DNA of 64,000 nt, taken from Aldersonia sp036524855 (GTDB lineage: Bacteria > Actinomycetota > Actinomycetes > Mycobacteriales > Mycobacteriaceae). The notes under the pieces were generated by a model that did no database searches, was not told where the DNA came from, and was given only the letters and a program-made list of their open reading frames with translations. Below, one piece after another: positions 18,153-26,449 of the stretch. The stretch lies in NCBI GenBank assembly GCA_036524855.1, contig DATDBL010000399.1:1-64000 (forward strand), read 5' to 3'. Numbering within the stretch: position 1 is the stretch's first letter; every line of letters starts with the position of its first letter. The translations under genes and the position numbers were made by a program.

Positions 18153-18913
18153 GTGAACGCCCCCAGCGCGATTCCCTTGTCCAGAATCGCGGCGCGGATC
18201 GTGCGGGCCATCGCGACCGCGCCCGGTGAGTCGCCGTGGACGCAGAGGCTGCGGGCGAATATATCGACGGTGCTGCCGTCGGTGGCGACCACGGCACCCG
18301 AGGTCGCGATGGAGAGTGCCTGCGCCAGTGCGGAATCGTGGTCCAGGACGGCGTTGAGTTCGCGTCGCGGGGTGAGGTCGCCTGTGGGGGTGTAGGACCG
18401 GTCCGCGAATCCCTCCACCGCATAGCGGACACCGGCGGCGTCGGCGGCCTGCTGCAGCACCGAGTTCGGCGGCCCGAGCAGGTCCAGCGCCGTCCCGAGG
18501 TCGACGATCGCGCCGATGACCGCCGCGGCGATCCGCTCGTCGCCCGCCGCCGCGTGGTAGAGCGCGCCGTGGGGTTTGACGTACCGGACGCGATCGCCGG
18601 CGGACCGGGCGAATCCGTCGAGGGCGGCGATCTGGTAGACGGCCTCGTCGCGGACCGTCGCGGGATCCGCGTCGATCGCCCGGCGGCCGAAGCCGGCGAG
18701 GTCCCGGTAGCCGATGTGGGCGCCGATGCGCACCCCGGCCGCGACCGCACGCTCGCAGGTGCGCCGCATGATCGCGGGGTCGCCGCCGTGGAAGCCGCAG
18801 GCGATGTTGGCGCTCGTCACGAGATCGAGCAGGGCGTCGTCGTCGCCCATCGTGTAGGCGCCGAAGCCCTCCCCGAGGTCGGAATTCAGGTCGATCGTTG
18901 CGGGTTCAGGCAT
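18149..18913 (-). CDS. pxpA: 5-oxoprolinase subunit A (LamB/YcsF family)
   Basis: A 254-residue PxpA of the LamB/YcsF TIM-barrel family. Signatures are DLNSDLGEGFGAYTMGDDDALL at the N-terminus (given in part), ANIACGFHGGDP and YVKPHGALY, which carry the conserved histidines and aspartates of the active site. It supplies the hydrolytic part of the PxpABC 5-oxoprolinase. The start ATG at 18913 overlaps the preceding DUF1445 gene by eight bases, and its stop overlaps pxpB, so translation of the whole block is coupled. Confidence 0.94.
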   Translation of the reverse strand: MPEPATIDLNSDLGEGFGAYTMGDDDALLDLVTSANIACGFHGGDPAIMRRTCERAVAAGVRIGAHIGYRDLAGFGRRAIDADPATVRDEAVYQIAALDGFARSAGDRVRYVKPHGALYHAAAGDERIAAAVIGAIVDLGTALDLLGPPNSVLQQAADAAGVRYAVEGFADRSYTPTGDLTPRRELNAVLDHDSALAQALSIATSGAVVATDGSTVDIFARSLCVHGDSPGAVAMARTIRAAILDKGIALGAFT

Positions 18914-19703
18914 GCTCGTTCCCCGTCAGATAGGCGGTGTCCGGGACATCGGTCACCAACATGTGCCCGGGCGCGTGGGTGATCGCGAACGGCAGCCGCG
19001 ACTGCGCCAACGCCGCCTGCGGTGTGACGCCGCACGCCCAGAACACCGGCACGTCGCCGTCGTGGAACTCGACACGGTCGCCGTAGTCGGGACTGTCCAG
19101 GTCGCCGGTAAGCAGCGATTCCGGGTCGCCGACGTGGACGGGGGCACCGTGCACGGCGGGCATGCGCGCGGAGATCGCGACCGCCGCCGCGACCATCGAC
19201 GCAGGGATCGGGCGCATCGACACGACCATCGGCCCGCCGAGTCGCCCGGCCGGGCGGCACTCGCGTCGAGTCCGGTACATCGGCACGTTGATCCCCTGCT
19301 CCACGTGCCGCAGCGGGATGCCCGCGGCGACGAGAGCCGTCTCGAAGGTGAACGAGCAACCGATGTGGAAGGCGACCAGGTCGTCACGCCAGAACTCGGT
19401 GACGTCGGTGGGTTCGGCGACGATCTCGCCGTCGCGCCACACCCGGTAGCGGGGCAGGTCGGTGCGGATGTCGGCGTCGGGGGCGAGGACGGTACTCGTC
19501 GCTCCGGCGTCGCTGACGTCGAGCACCGGGCACGGCTTGGGATTGCGCTGCGCGAACAGCAGCAGGTCGTAGGCCCAGTCCTGCGGCACCGCAACCAGAT
19601 TGGTCTGGGTGAAGCCGGACGCCCAGCCGGCGGTCGGGGCGGCGAGGCCGGCGCGGAACCGGGCCCTGGCCTCGGCGGCAGCGCTCGTGGCAGTGGTGGT
19701 CAT
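18906..19703 (-). CDS. DUF1445 putative hydro-lyase / D-glutamate cyclase-like protein
   Basis: A 265-residue DUF1445 protein, recognised by VPQDWAYDLLLFAQRNPKPCP, GCSFTFETALV and NVPMYRT. The family was annotated as putative hydro-lyase. Its mitochondrial relative DGLUCY converts D-glutamate to 5-oxo-D-proline. Placement directly upstream of and overlapping pxpA, downstream of an MFS transporter, supports a role in the same pathway: either feeding D-glutamate into 5-oxoproline or acting on a related cyclic compound. PxpABC is specific for the L-isomer in known cases, so a racemase would be needed for a strict D-glutamate route. Confidence 0.88.
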   Translation of the reverse strand: MTTTATSAAAEARARFRAGLAAPTAGWASGFTQTNLVAVPQDWAYDLLLFAQRNPKPCPVLDVSDAGATSTVLAPDADIRTDLPRYRVWRDGEIVAEPTDVTEFWRDDLVAFHIGCSFTFETALVAAGIPLRHVEQGINVPMYRTRRECRPAGRLGGPMVVSMRPIPASMVAAAVAISARMPAVHGAPVHVGDPESLLTGDLDSPDYGDRVEFHDGDVPVFWACGVTPQAALAQSRLPFAITHAPGHMLVTDVPDTAYLTGNEHA

Positions 19704-20983
19704 GCCAGCTCCCGACCACGGGTCTCGGGCAGCCCGAACAGGGCCAGGACCGCGATGGCGTAGCCCATCGCGCCGAACATCATCGCGCCGGCGAGGCCGA
19801 AGCTGGTGGAGGCGAGGAAGCCGACGGCGGTGGGGAACACGGCGCCGACCGCGCGGCCGAAGTTGTAGGTGAAGCCCTGTCCGGTGCCGCGCACGGCGGT
19901 GGGGTACAGCTCGGAGAGGAACGACCCGAAGCCGGCGAAGATGGCCGAGGTGCAGAACCCGAGCGGGAAGCCGAGCAGCAGCACGAGCGTGTTCGCGCCC
20001 TCGGGCACCTGGATGTAGGCGACCATGAACACGACCGACAGCGTGGCGAACAGCTGCATGTTGCGCTTGCGGCCAAGCTTGTCGGTGAGGATGCCGCCGG
20101 TGACGTAGCCGAGGAAGGCGCCGCCGATGAGCAGGAACAGGTAGCCGCCGGTGCCGACCACGTCGAGGCCGCGGCTGTTCTTCAGGTACGTCGGCAGCCA
20201 GGTCGCGAGCGTGTAGTAGCCGCCCTGCACACCGGTCGCCAGTAGCGCCGCGAAGAACGTGGTGCGGGTCAGGTTGCCGCGGAAGATCTCCCGGAACGAC
20301 CCCTTGGCGGAGCCGGCGGATTCACGCTTCTCGGTGACGATCTCGGTGTCGGTCAGGTTGCGCCGCACCCAGACGATCAGCAGCGCGGGCAGCGCGCCGG
20401 TCCAGAACATCACGCGCCAGGCAAAGTCCTCGTCGAAGATCTGGAACACGATCGTGTACATCAGCACCGCGAGGGCCCAGCCGACCGCCCAGGAACTCTG
20501 GACGTACGCGACCGCGCGGCCGCGGTACTTCGACTTGGCGTACTCGGCGACCAGGATGGCACCGGCCGCCCATTCACCGCCGAAGCCGAGTCCCTGTAAG
20601 GCCCGGAACACCAGCAGCGTCTCGAAGTTCGGCGCGAAGCCGCACAGCACCGTGAAGATCGTGTAGGTGGCGACCGTGACCTGCAGGGTCTTCACGCGGC
20701 CGATCTTGTCCGCGAGCACGCCCGCCAGCGCGCCGCCGAGGGCGGACACCAGCAGGGTGACGGTCGTCAGCAGGCCGGCCTCGCCGGTGGTCAGCGCGAA
20801 GTAGGACGCGATCGCGCCGAGCGAGAGGGGCAGGACCTGGAAGTCGTAGGAGTCCAGGCCGTAACCACCGAAGGCGCCGACGAACGCGCGGCGGCCCTTC
20901 CCGCTCATGGTTCGGAACCAGGCGAAGGGGCCGGTGATCGTGTCGAGATCCGCCGGAGCGGTATCGCGTGTGGGACTGCTCAT
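19700..20983 (-). CDS. MFS transporter (metabolite:H+ symporter type)
   Basis: A 427-residue protein with 12 predicted membrane segments. The loop signature GVLADKIGRVKTLQ lies between segments 2 and 3, and GLGFGGEWAAGAILVAEY is typical of the aromatic-acid/metabolite:H+ symporter group. It ends four bases inside the DUF1445 gene and starts the operon. It probably imports the operon substrate, such as 5-oxoproline or a related carboxylate (inference from context). The ATG at 20983 follows AGAGG. It is divergently transcribed from the GntR regulator, with a palindromic site in the shared region. Confidence 0.88.
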   Translation of the reverse strand: MSSPTRDTAPADLDTITGPFAWFRTMSGKGRRAFVGAFGGYGLDSYDFQVLPLSLGAIASYFALTTGEAGLLTTVTLLVSALGGALAGVLADKIGRVKTLQVTVATYTIFTVLCGFAPNFETLLVFRALQGLGFGGEWAAGAILVAEYAKSKYRGRAVAYVQSSWAVGWALAVLMYTIVFQIFDEDFAWRVMFWTGALPALLIVWVRRNLTDTEIVTEKRESAGSAKGSFREIFRGNLTRTTFFAALLATGVQGGYYTLATWLPTYLKNSRGLDVVGTGGYLFLLIGGAFLGYVTGGILTDKLGRKRNMQLFATLSVVFMVAYIQVPEGANTLVLLLGFPLGFCTSAIFAGFGSFLSELYPTAVRGTGQGFTYNFGRAVGAVFPTAVGFLASTSFGLAGAMMFGAMGYAIAVLALFGLPETRGRELA

Positions 20984-21040
20984 TGGTGTGGTGTGCCTCT
21001 CGAAAGTCTTTAAGAGATCCGCGTCACAGAAGACTCTACA

Positions 21041-21055
21041 AATCGTTGAACGATT
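21041..21055. promoter_or_regulatory. Palindromic GntR-type operator candidate (AATCGTTGAACGATT)
   Basis: A perfect dyad with two 7-base arms around one G lies in the 160-base divergent region between the MFS gene and the GntR/FCD regulator. It sits in the only AT-richer stretch there, 58 bases from the MFS start. Size and form fit FadR/FCD-type operators. A TAGGGT -10-like hexamer at 21112-21117 may serve the regulator gene. Confidence 0.6.
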
Positions 21056-21145
21056 CTGCAATACCTCGAATGGATTGTTTTCCTGTAGGTCAAACGGGCC
21101 CCTCGCGCCGCTAGGGTTGGGAGGTACCCCGACACGAGGAGAGTC

Positions 21146-21838
21146 ATGGCGGCACCGGCGTCCGAACGGTCCGGATACGAGGAATTGGCGAGCCGACGCG
21201 ACCAGCTCGACCGCTCGTCGCGCAGCGCCCAGATCGCCGACATCGTGCGCGGCAGCATCCTGGACGGGTCGTTCCGGCCGGGAACCCGGCTCTCCGAGCC
21301 CGACATCTGCAGCGCGTTGGGGGTATCCCGGAACACGCTGCGCGAGGCGTTCCGCTCGCTCGTCGATCAGCGCCTGGCCACCCACGAGCTCAACCGGGGC
21401 GTGTTCGTGCGGGTGCCGAGCCGGGCGGACGTCGGCGAGTTGTACACCTGCCGCCGGATCATCGAGGGTGCCGGCGTGCGGGACCCCCACGGCGCCGCGG
21501 AACTCGCGGGGGTGCGGGCAGCGCTCGACGCGGCGGAGGAGTGCGCCCGGGCGCAGGACTGGACCGGGGTCGGCACCGCCGACATCGCCTTCCACAAGGC
21601 GATCGCCGGGCTCAATCACAGCATGCGCATCGACGAGTTCATGACCAGCGTGTGGAACGAGTTGCGGCTGGTGTTCCACGTCATGGCGGATCCCCACACG
21701 TTCCACCGCCCCTACCTCGACCGCAACCGCGAGATCTACGAGGCGCTCGCCGCCCAGGACGTCGCCGCTGCCGAGCGTCTGCTGCTGGACTACCTCACCG
21801 ACGCCGAGCGGCAAATTCTCGGCGCCTACCCGCGCTAG
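21146..21838 (+). CDS. GntR-family regulator with FCD domain
   Basis: A 230-residue regulator with an N-terminal winged helix (residues about 25-95; GSILDGSFRPGTRLSEPDI and ALGVSRNTLREAFRSL) and a C-terminal all-helical FCD domain. The FCD metal/ligand residues appear as D-x3-H (DIAFHKAIAG) and further histidines (FHVMADPHTFH). FCD regulators typically bind carboxylates or amino-acid derivatives, matching the divergent 5-oxoproline operon it probably controls. The ATG at 21146 follows GAGGAGA. Confidence 0.9.
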   Translation: MAAPASERSGYEELASRRDQLDRSSRSAQIADIVRGSILDGSFRPGTRLSEPDICSALGVSRNTLREAFRSLVDQRLATHELNRGVFVRVPSRADVGELYTCRRIIEGAGVRDPHGAAELAGVRAALDAAEECARAQDWTGVGTADIAFHKAIAGLNHSMRIDEFMTSVWNELRLVFHVMADPHTFHRPYLDRNREIYEALAAQDVAAAERLLLDYLTDAERQILGAYPR

Positions 21839-21873
21839 ATCATCGCCCTCGACGTCGTGGTGATCGGGGCTCG

Positions 21874-24241
21874 CTATTGCCGGGACATCGCGATCCGCAG
21901 CCGTTGCTCCGGGCTGATCAGATGGTCATTCTCGGCGGCCGCGGCGTCGATGTCGATCTGCACCCACTCGATCGTGCCGGTGAAACGGCTGCCCTCGGAT
22001 GTGTAGTCGGTGCTGACGGTGGTGCCGATGTCCTGGCCGACGTCGGCGGTCTCGTCGACCGAGAAGATCATCGGGACCGTGCCGTCGACTCGGCCCTCGC
22101 CGACCCGTTCTCCGTCGAGGTAGAGGGCGACGGAGCCACCCTTGCCGAAACTGCCGCCGTCGTAGGTGAACTCCATCCGCAGCTGGTGCGCGCCGGGAGG
22201 CACCGGGACCGCACCGCCGATGTGGAAGCGGGTCATACCGAACAGGTTGTAGCAGTACCGGGGACGGCCCTCGTGCAGATACAGCGCCCAGCCGCCGAAC
22301 GCTCCGCCCTGCGCGACCAGCACCCCGCTCGCGCCGCCGTCGAGAACCTCGAATTGAGCGGTGACCGCGTGCGACTTGTTCTTGATGTTCAGCATGGAGT
22401 TCTCGGTCAAGCGCCCCATCCCGGGGAACAGCAGCTGGCTGGGGCCGTGGACCAGCCGCGGCCGGCCGGCGAGCCGCGGGTCGAACCGCTCGATCCGCCG
22501 GTCGTCGAGCGGCAAGACGTTGTACTTGACCGCCTCGATCAGGAACAGCCGCTTGAGTTCCTCCAGCTTCTCGGGCAATTCGGCAGCCAGGTCGTGCGCC
22601 TGACTCCAGTCGGTGGTGGTGTCGTAGAGTTCCCAGACGTCGTCGTCGACCGGCGGCAGCGCTCCCGGGACCCAGGGCGTGCTGTGCCGCGTCACCGCGG
22701 TCCACCCCTTGTGGTAAATGCCCCGGTTGCACACACACTCGAAGTACTGGGTCTCCCGGCGCTCACCGGCCCGGCCGTCGTCGAAGCAGTAGCGCATGCT
22801 GGTACCGTGCATCGGCTGCTGCTGGATGCCGTTGACGAACGCGGGCTCGGGGATGCCGGCGACCTCCAGGATTGTCGGCGCGACGTCGATCACGTGATGG
22901 AACTGGGAGCGGAACTCGCCGCGCGCGGCGAAGGCCCGCGGCCAGTGCACGATCGTGCCGTTGCGTGTGCCGCCGAAGTGCGAGGCGACCTGCTTGGTCC
23001 ACTGATACGGCGTGTCGGTGGCGTGCGCCCACCCGACGGCGAAGTGGTTGAACGCCTCCGGACCGCCGAAGTCGTCGATCTTCGCGGCGAGGAACTCCGG
23101 CGTCTCCAGGTGCGCCGCACCGTTGAACACGAAGAGTTCGTTGAACGTTCCTACCGGCGTGCCCTCCGCGCTCGAACCGTTGTCGCCGACGATGTAATAC
23201 ACCAACGTCTCCCCGAGAACGTCGAGCTGCTCGAGCGTGTCGATCAGTCGGCCGACGTGATGGTCGGCGTGCTCGAGGAAGCCGGCGAACACCTCCATCT
23301 GCCGGGCCAGGATCGGCTCGAGCTCGGCGGGCATCTCGCCCCAGGCGGGGATCTCCGCCGGCCGCGCGGACAGCTCGGTCTCCGGCGGCACGACCCCGAG
23401 CTCCTTCTGCCGCACGAGGGTCCGCTCCCGCAGCAGCACGTCCCACCCCTCGTCGAAGGCGCCCCGGTACTTCGCGATCCACTCCTTCGGCACCTGATGA
23501 GGCGCGTGCGCGGCACCGGGCGCGAAGTACATGAAGAACGGCTTGTCGGGCATCAGCGCCTTCTGCTGCCGCACCCACGCGATCGCGTGGTCGGCGAGGT
23601 CCTCCGTCAGGTGGTAGCCCTCCTCGGGGGTCCTCGGCGGCTCGATCGCGGTCGTCCCCTCGTACAGCGCCGGATAGTACTGGTTGGTTTCCCCTCCGAT
23701 GAAGCCGTAGAAAGTACTCGAAACCCGAACCGGTCGGCCAGCGATCGAACGGTCCCGCCGGGCTCGTCTCCCACAGCGGGACCTCGTGGCACTTCCCGAA
23801 TTGCGCGGTCGAGTACCCGTTCAGGCGCAGCGTCTGCGCCAGCGGCGCACAGTCGTCGGGCCGAACCGAGCTGTAGCCGGGCGCGGCGGTGGCCAGATCG
23901 GGGACCGAGCCCATCCCCACAGTGTGGTGGTTGCGCCCGCTCAGCAGTGCCGCGCGGGTCGGCGCGCACAACGCGGTCGTATGAAAGCGGGTGAAACTCA
24001 GCCCGCCCGCCGCCAAGCGCACGGCGGTCGGCGTGTCGACCGGGCCGCCGAAAGCGCTGGAGGAGCCGAAGCCGACATCGTCGAGCAGCACGATCAGCAC
24101 ATTCGGTGCCCCCGCCGGCGGGCGTAACGGTTCGATCGCCGCGAAGCTGGTCTGCGGATCCTTCGCGTCGTAGGTCGTCAAACCCACCCGGCCCCTGCTC
24201 GGGATCGGCAGCACGCTGCGCTCAACGACGTCGCCGGACAC
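21874..24241 (-). pseudogene. Type I arylsulfatase, interrupted by a one-base insertion
   Basis: Two frames together encode a protein of about 788 residues, the length of mycobacterial AtsA/AtsD-type sulfatases. The N-terminal frame holds the metal site LIVLLDDVGFG and the signature LCAPTRAALLSGRN, whose cysteine (about residue 92) would become formylglycine. It runs to GFEYF, after which conservation (YGFIGGETNQYYPALYEGT) continues in the next frame. One extra A in the run 23711-23713 explains the shift, and total length is 3n+1. The C-terminal frame includes DKPFFMYFAPGAAHAPHQ and the sulfatase C-terminal domain. The GTG at 24241 has GAGGA six bases upstream. Either a recent null allele or a base-call error; both halves are otherwise intact. 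Confidence 0.85.
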
Positions 24242-24567
24242 GGCCACTCCTCACATCGATGTCGAAATGTCGCGATGACGCGGTTGCTGGTGCCGTTGCG
24301 GCCGGTGAGCAGTGAGGCCCAGGTCGGTGAGCACCTTATACTTGTCGGCCGCGACCGTGATGGTCTCCAGTATTCGCCGCGCTCGCCCGCCACGAGGGCA
24401 AACGAACGACGAGACTGCCGCGCCGAGTGGCGTGCACCGAAACGTCTTCGCTCCGGGCGAGGCGATGCCTGTGTCGTTCAGTTCGGTGGGGCGCGGATGG
24501 GATGGGCGTGATGTGGAGCAGATCAGACGCGGCGGTCGCGCCGGTGCTAACGGCGGTCCTGCCGAAG
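24242..24567. other. Intergenic stretch without a supported gene
   Basis: About 325 bases separate the arylsulfatase start from the Nudix stop, both on the minus strand. Short minus-strand frames read KVLTDLGLTAHRP and, in another frame, SLLTGRNGTSNRVIATF. The second faintly recalls the recognition helix of a LuxR-type domain and may be gene debris. No hairpin, tRNA or clear promoter was found. Confidence 0.3.
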
Positions 24568-25080
24568 CTAGTAGCGAAGAATCTGTGGGATCAACACCCG
24601 GGTGTCCGGCACGAACGGCCACGCCGGATCGCCGAGGTGCGCACGCAACTGCGCGTCGGTCCACCACCAGCCGGCGACGATCTCGTCGGGCTGGTGACGC
24701 AGCGGGCCGTCGAACCGGATCTCGAAGGCGAACAGGTGGCAGCGCAACGGCTTTCCTGCCCAGGTCCCGTCCCACGACGCCTTACCCAGCGGCCGCAGCG
24801 GGACGCCGGTGACGCCGAGTTCCTCGGCGAGTTCCCGGGTCGCGGTCTGCTCGGCCGACTCCCCGGGATCCATCACGCCGCCCGCGAGGCAGTCGTGCAT
24901 CCCGGCGAACACCCGCTTGATCGTGGAGCGCCGGTGCACGTAGATCTGTTGGCCGTCGCCCGAGCGCACCAGCACCCCGGACCCGCCATGCCACAACCCG
25001 GCCGCGTACACCCGCGAACGCGGTGCCGACCCGATCACAGTGCCGGCGACGTCGAACACAGCGACGATCTCGTCGGTCAC
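24568..25080 (-). CDS. Nudix hydrolase
   Basis: A 170-residue Nudix protein with the complete Nudix box (GGVMDPGESAEQTATRE, then LAEELGV), which binds the divalent metals for pyrophosphate hydrolysis. The region YVHRRSTIKRVFAGMHDCLAGG resembles the YfcD/isopentenyl-diphosphate-isomerase-like Nudix subgroup. The exact substrate is not predictable. The GTG at 25080 overlaps the stop of the upstream membrane protein gene, so the two are translationally coupled. Confidence 0.88.
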   Translation of the reverse strand: MTDEIVAVFDVAGTVIGSAPRSRVYAAGLWHGGSGVLVRSGDGQQIYVHRRSTIKRVFAGMHDCLAGGVMDPGESAEQTATRELAEELGVTGVPLRPLGKASWDGTWAGKPLRCHLFAFEIRFDGPLRHQPDEIVAGWWWTDAQLRAHLGDPAWPFVPDTRVLIPQILRY

Positions 25081-26249
25081 GTGCCCGGGCGCCAGCGGGC
25101 GAGGTAGCGGTCGCGGGCGGCGAGCGTCGTGGCCATGTCGGCGATCAGCGGGTCGAAGAACCGTTCGCGGTAATGCGGATCGGTGCTCGAGCTGACCGTG
25201 AAATACATCGCGCTGAACGCGGCCACCAGCAGGGACATGTGAATCAGCGCCTGGGACACCGGAACCTGCACGGTGAACCACGTGCCCTGTTCGGCCGGGG
25301 CGTGCGACCACGCCTCGACCACGTCCGGCGTCAGCGCGATCAGGCCAAGCGTCAGGAAGAACGCGAAGATCACCGCGGCGAACACCGCGATCTGCAGGAA
25401 CTGCGCCAGGAACATCACAACGAGCACGTTCCCGGTTTCCGCGCGCGAAAGCGGTCGCGCGGTCGCGCCACGGCGTGCCGCCCGGATGGCGCGCAGCTCG
25501 TCGCGCAGCGTCGCGAGCAGGAACAGGACGCAGATCGAGAGCAGAAATCCGATGGTCTGCCACAGCCGCGCGCGCGGAATCCGGGCCGCCAGCTGCCACA
25601 GCTCGCCGGTGAAGTAGATCAGCACGAGCAGCAGGACCAGGGGAAGCGCCCGGGCGGCAAGGGATCCGACCGCCGTCACCTGATGCAGCGCCGAGCGCAC
25701 CGCCCAGGCCAGGATCGACCCGGCTCCCAGAAAGGTGAGCCAGACGATGACGAGGACCAACACCAGATTCAGCACGACGTCGGTGCCGAAATGCGCCCCC
25801 GACACCACACCGTCCTGCAGGAACGGGATGACCAGGACGAAGACGACGATCGTGGCGGCGGCGACCGAGCGGCCGACGGCTCGGCTGCAGCGGGAGATCA
25901 GCCGATGCGTCGCCCACGCCGCAATGGGCGGCACCACGACCACGGCCACGAAGAACCCCGCGTAGAGCGCGATCAGCCAGGCGTCGACGTCGGATTCCTC
26001 GTACTCCCGCTCAGGAGTATCCGGCAGCAGCAGGCCGCACAGGGTGATCATGCCGACCGTCGCGAACGCGACGACCGCGGGGGCCGAGCGCTCGAACAGG
26101 CGGTGCGCCCGGTCGGCTCCGCGCAGCACCAGCGGGAGACCGCGGGCGAGGAACCAGCGCTCCGCCTCGGCCCGGGTTCGTTCGGGCGGACCACCGTCGG
26201 ACACCGGGCCATCTGACACCGGGCCATCGGACACCGGGCCATCGGACAC
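25077..26249 (-). CDS. Multi-spanning membrane protein of unknown function
   Basis: Up to 390 residues with about eight hydrophobic segments (for example AVVAFATVGMITLCGLLL, GFFVAVVVVPPIAAW, NLVLVLVIVWLTFLG) and charged loops. It has no recognised enzyme motif, and I do not recognise the family. The N-terminus is ambiguous: four 15-base repeats each encode SDGPV and each supply an in-frame GTG (26249, 26234, 26219, 26204). No convincing ribosome site precedes any of them, and the conserved part may start only at SDGGPPERTRAEAERWF. It is coupled to the Nudix gene and divergent from dop. Confidence 0.7.
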   Translation of the reverse strand: MSDGPVSDGPVSDGPVSDGGPPERTRAEAERWFLARGLPLVLRGADRAHRLFERSAPAVVAFATVGMITLCGLLLPDTPEREYEESDVDAWLIALYAGFFVAVVVVPPIAAWATHRLISRCSRAVGRSVAAATIVVFVLVIPFLQDGVVSGAHFGTDVVLNLVLVLVIVWLTFLGAGSILAWAVRSALHQVTAVGSLAARALPLVLLLVLIYFTGELWQLAARIPRARLWQTIGFLLSICVLFLLATLRDELRAIRAARRGATARPLSRAETGNVLVVMFLAQFLQIAVFAAVIFAFFLTLGLIALTPDVVEAWSHAPAEQGTWFTVQVPVSQALIHMSLLVAAFSAMYFTVSSSTDPHYRERFFDPLIADMATTLAARDRYLARWRPGT

Positions 26250-26256
26250 CGGGCCA
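26197..26256. repeat. Four tandem 15-bp repeats at a gene start
   Basis: The unit TCGGACACCGGGCCA occurs four times head to tail, with a single G-to-T change in copy two. On the minus strand each unit reads GTG-TCC-GAT-GGC-CCG (frame-shifted start), giving the SDGPV peptide repeat. Unit length is a multiple of three, so copy-number change would keep the frame but move the available start codon. Confidence 0.9.
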
Positions 26257-26436
26257 GTGTCACACGCGGCGCCGGTCGTATGTCGGAGCGACGTTCCGTC
26301 GCGAGCCCGATGCCCGAGGTGGTCCCCAGCGGCGACACGATGTCCCTGCCCCGCGCGGGGTGTGGCAGATCCTGCGCGCGATCGGCGCCGCGGACTGTCT
26401 CGACTGCCGGATCGGCGGCGGACAACGCCGTTCGCC

Positions 26437-26442
26437 TAGGCT
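26437..26442 (+). promoter_or_regulatory. Candidate -10 element (TAGGCT) for leaderless dop
   Basis: TAGGCT ends seven bases before the dop ATG at 26450, with no Shine-Dalgarno between. The spacing predicts transcription starting at the initiation codon. Confidence 0.4.
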
Positions 26443-26449
26443 CGTGACC

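Noticed and set aside
24248..24567. LuxR-type regulator gene upstream of the arylsulfatase
   Set aside because: Only a weak, frame-broken resemblance to a recognition helix; too little to call a gene.
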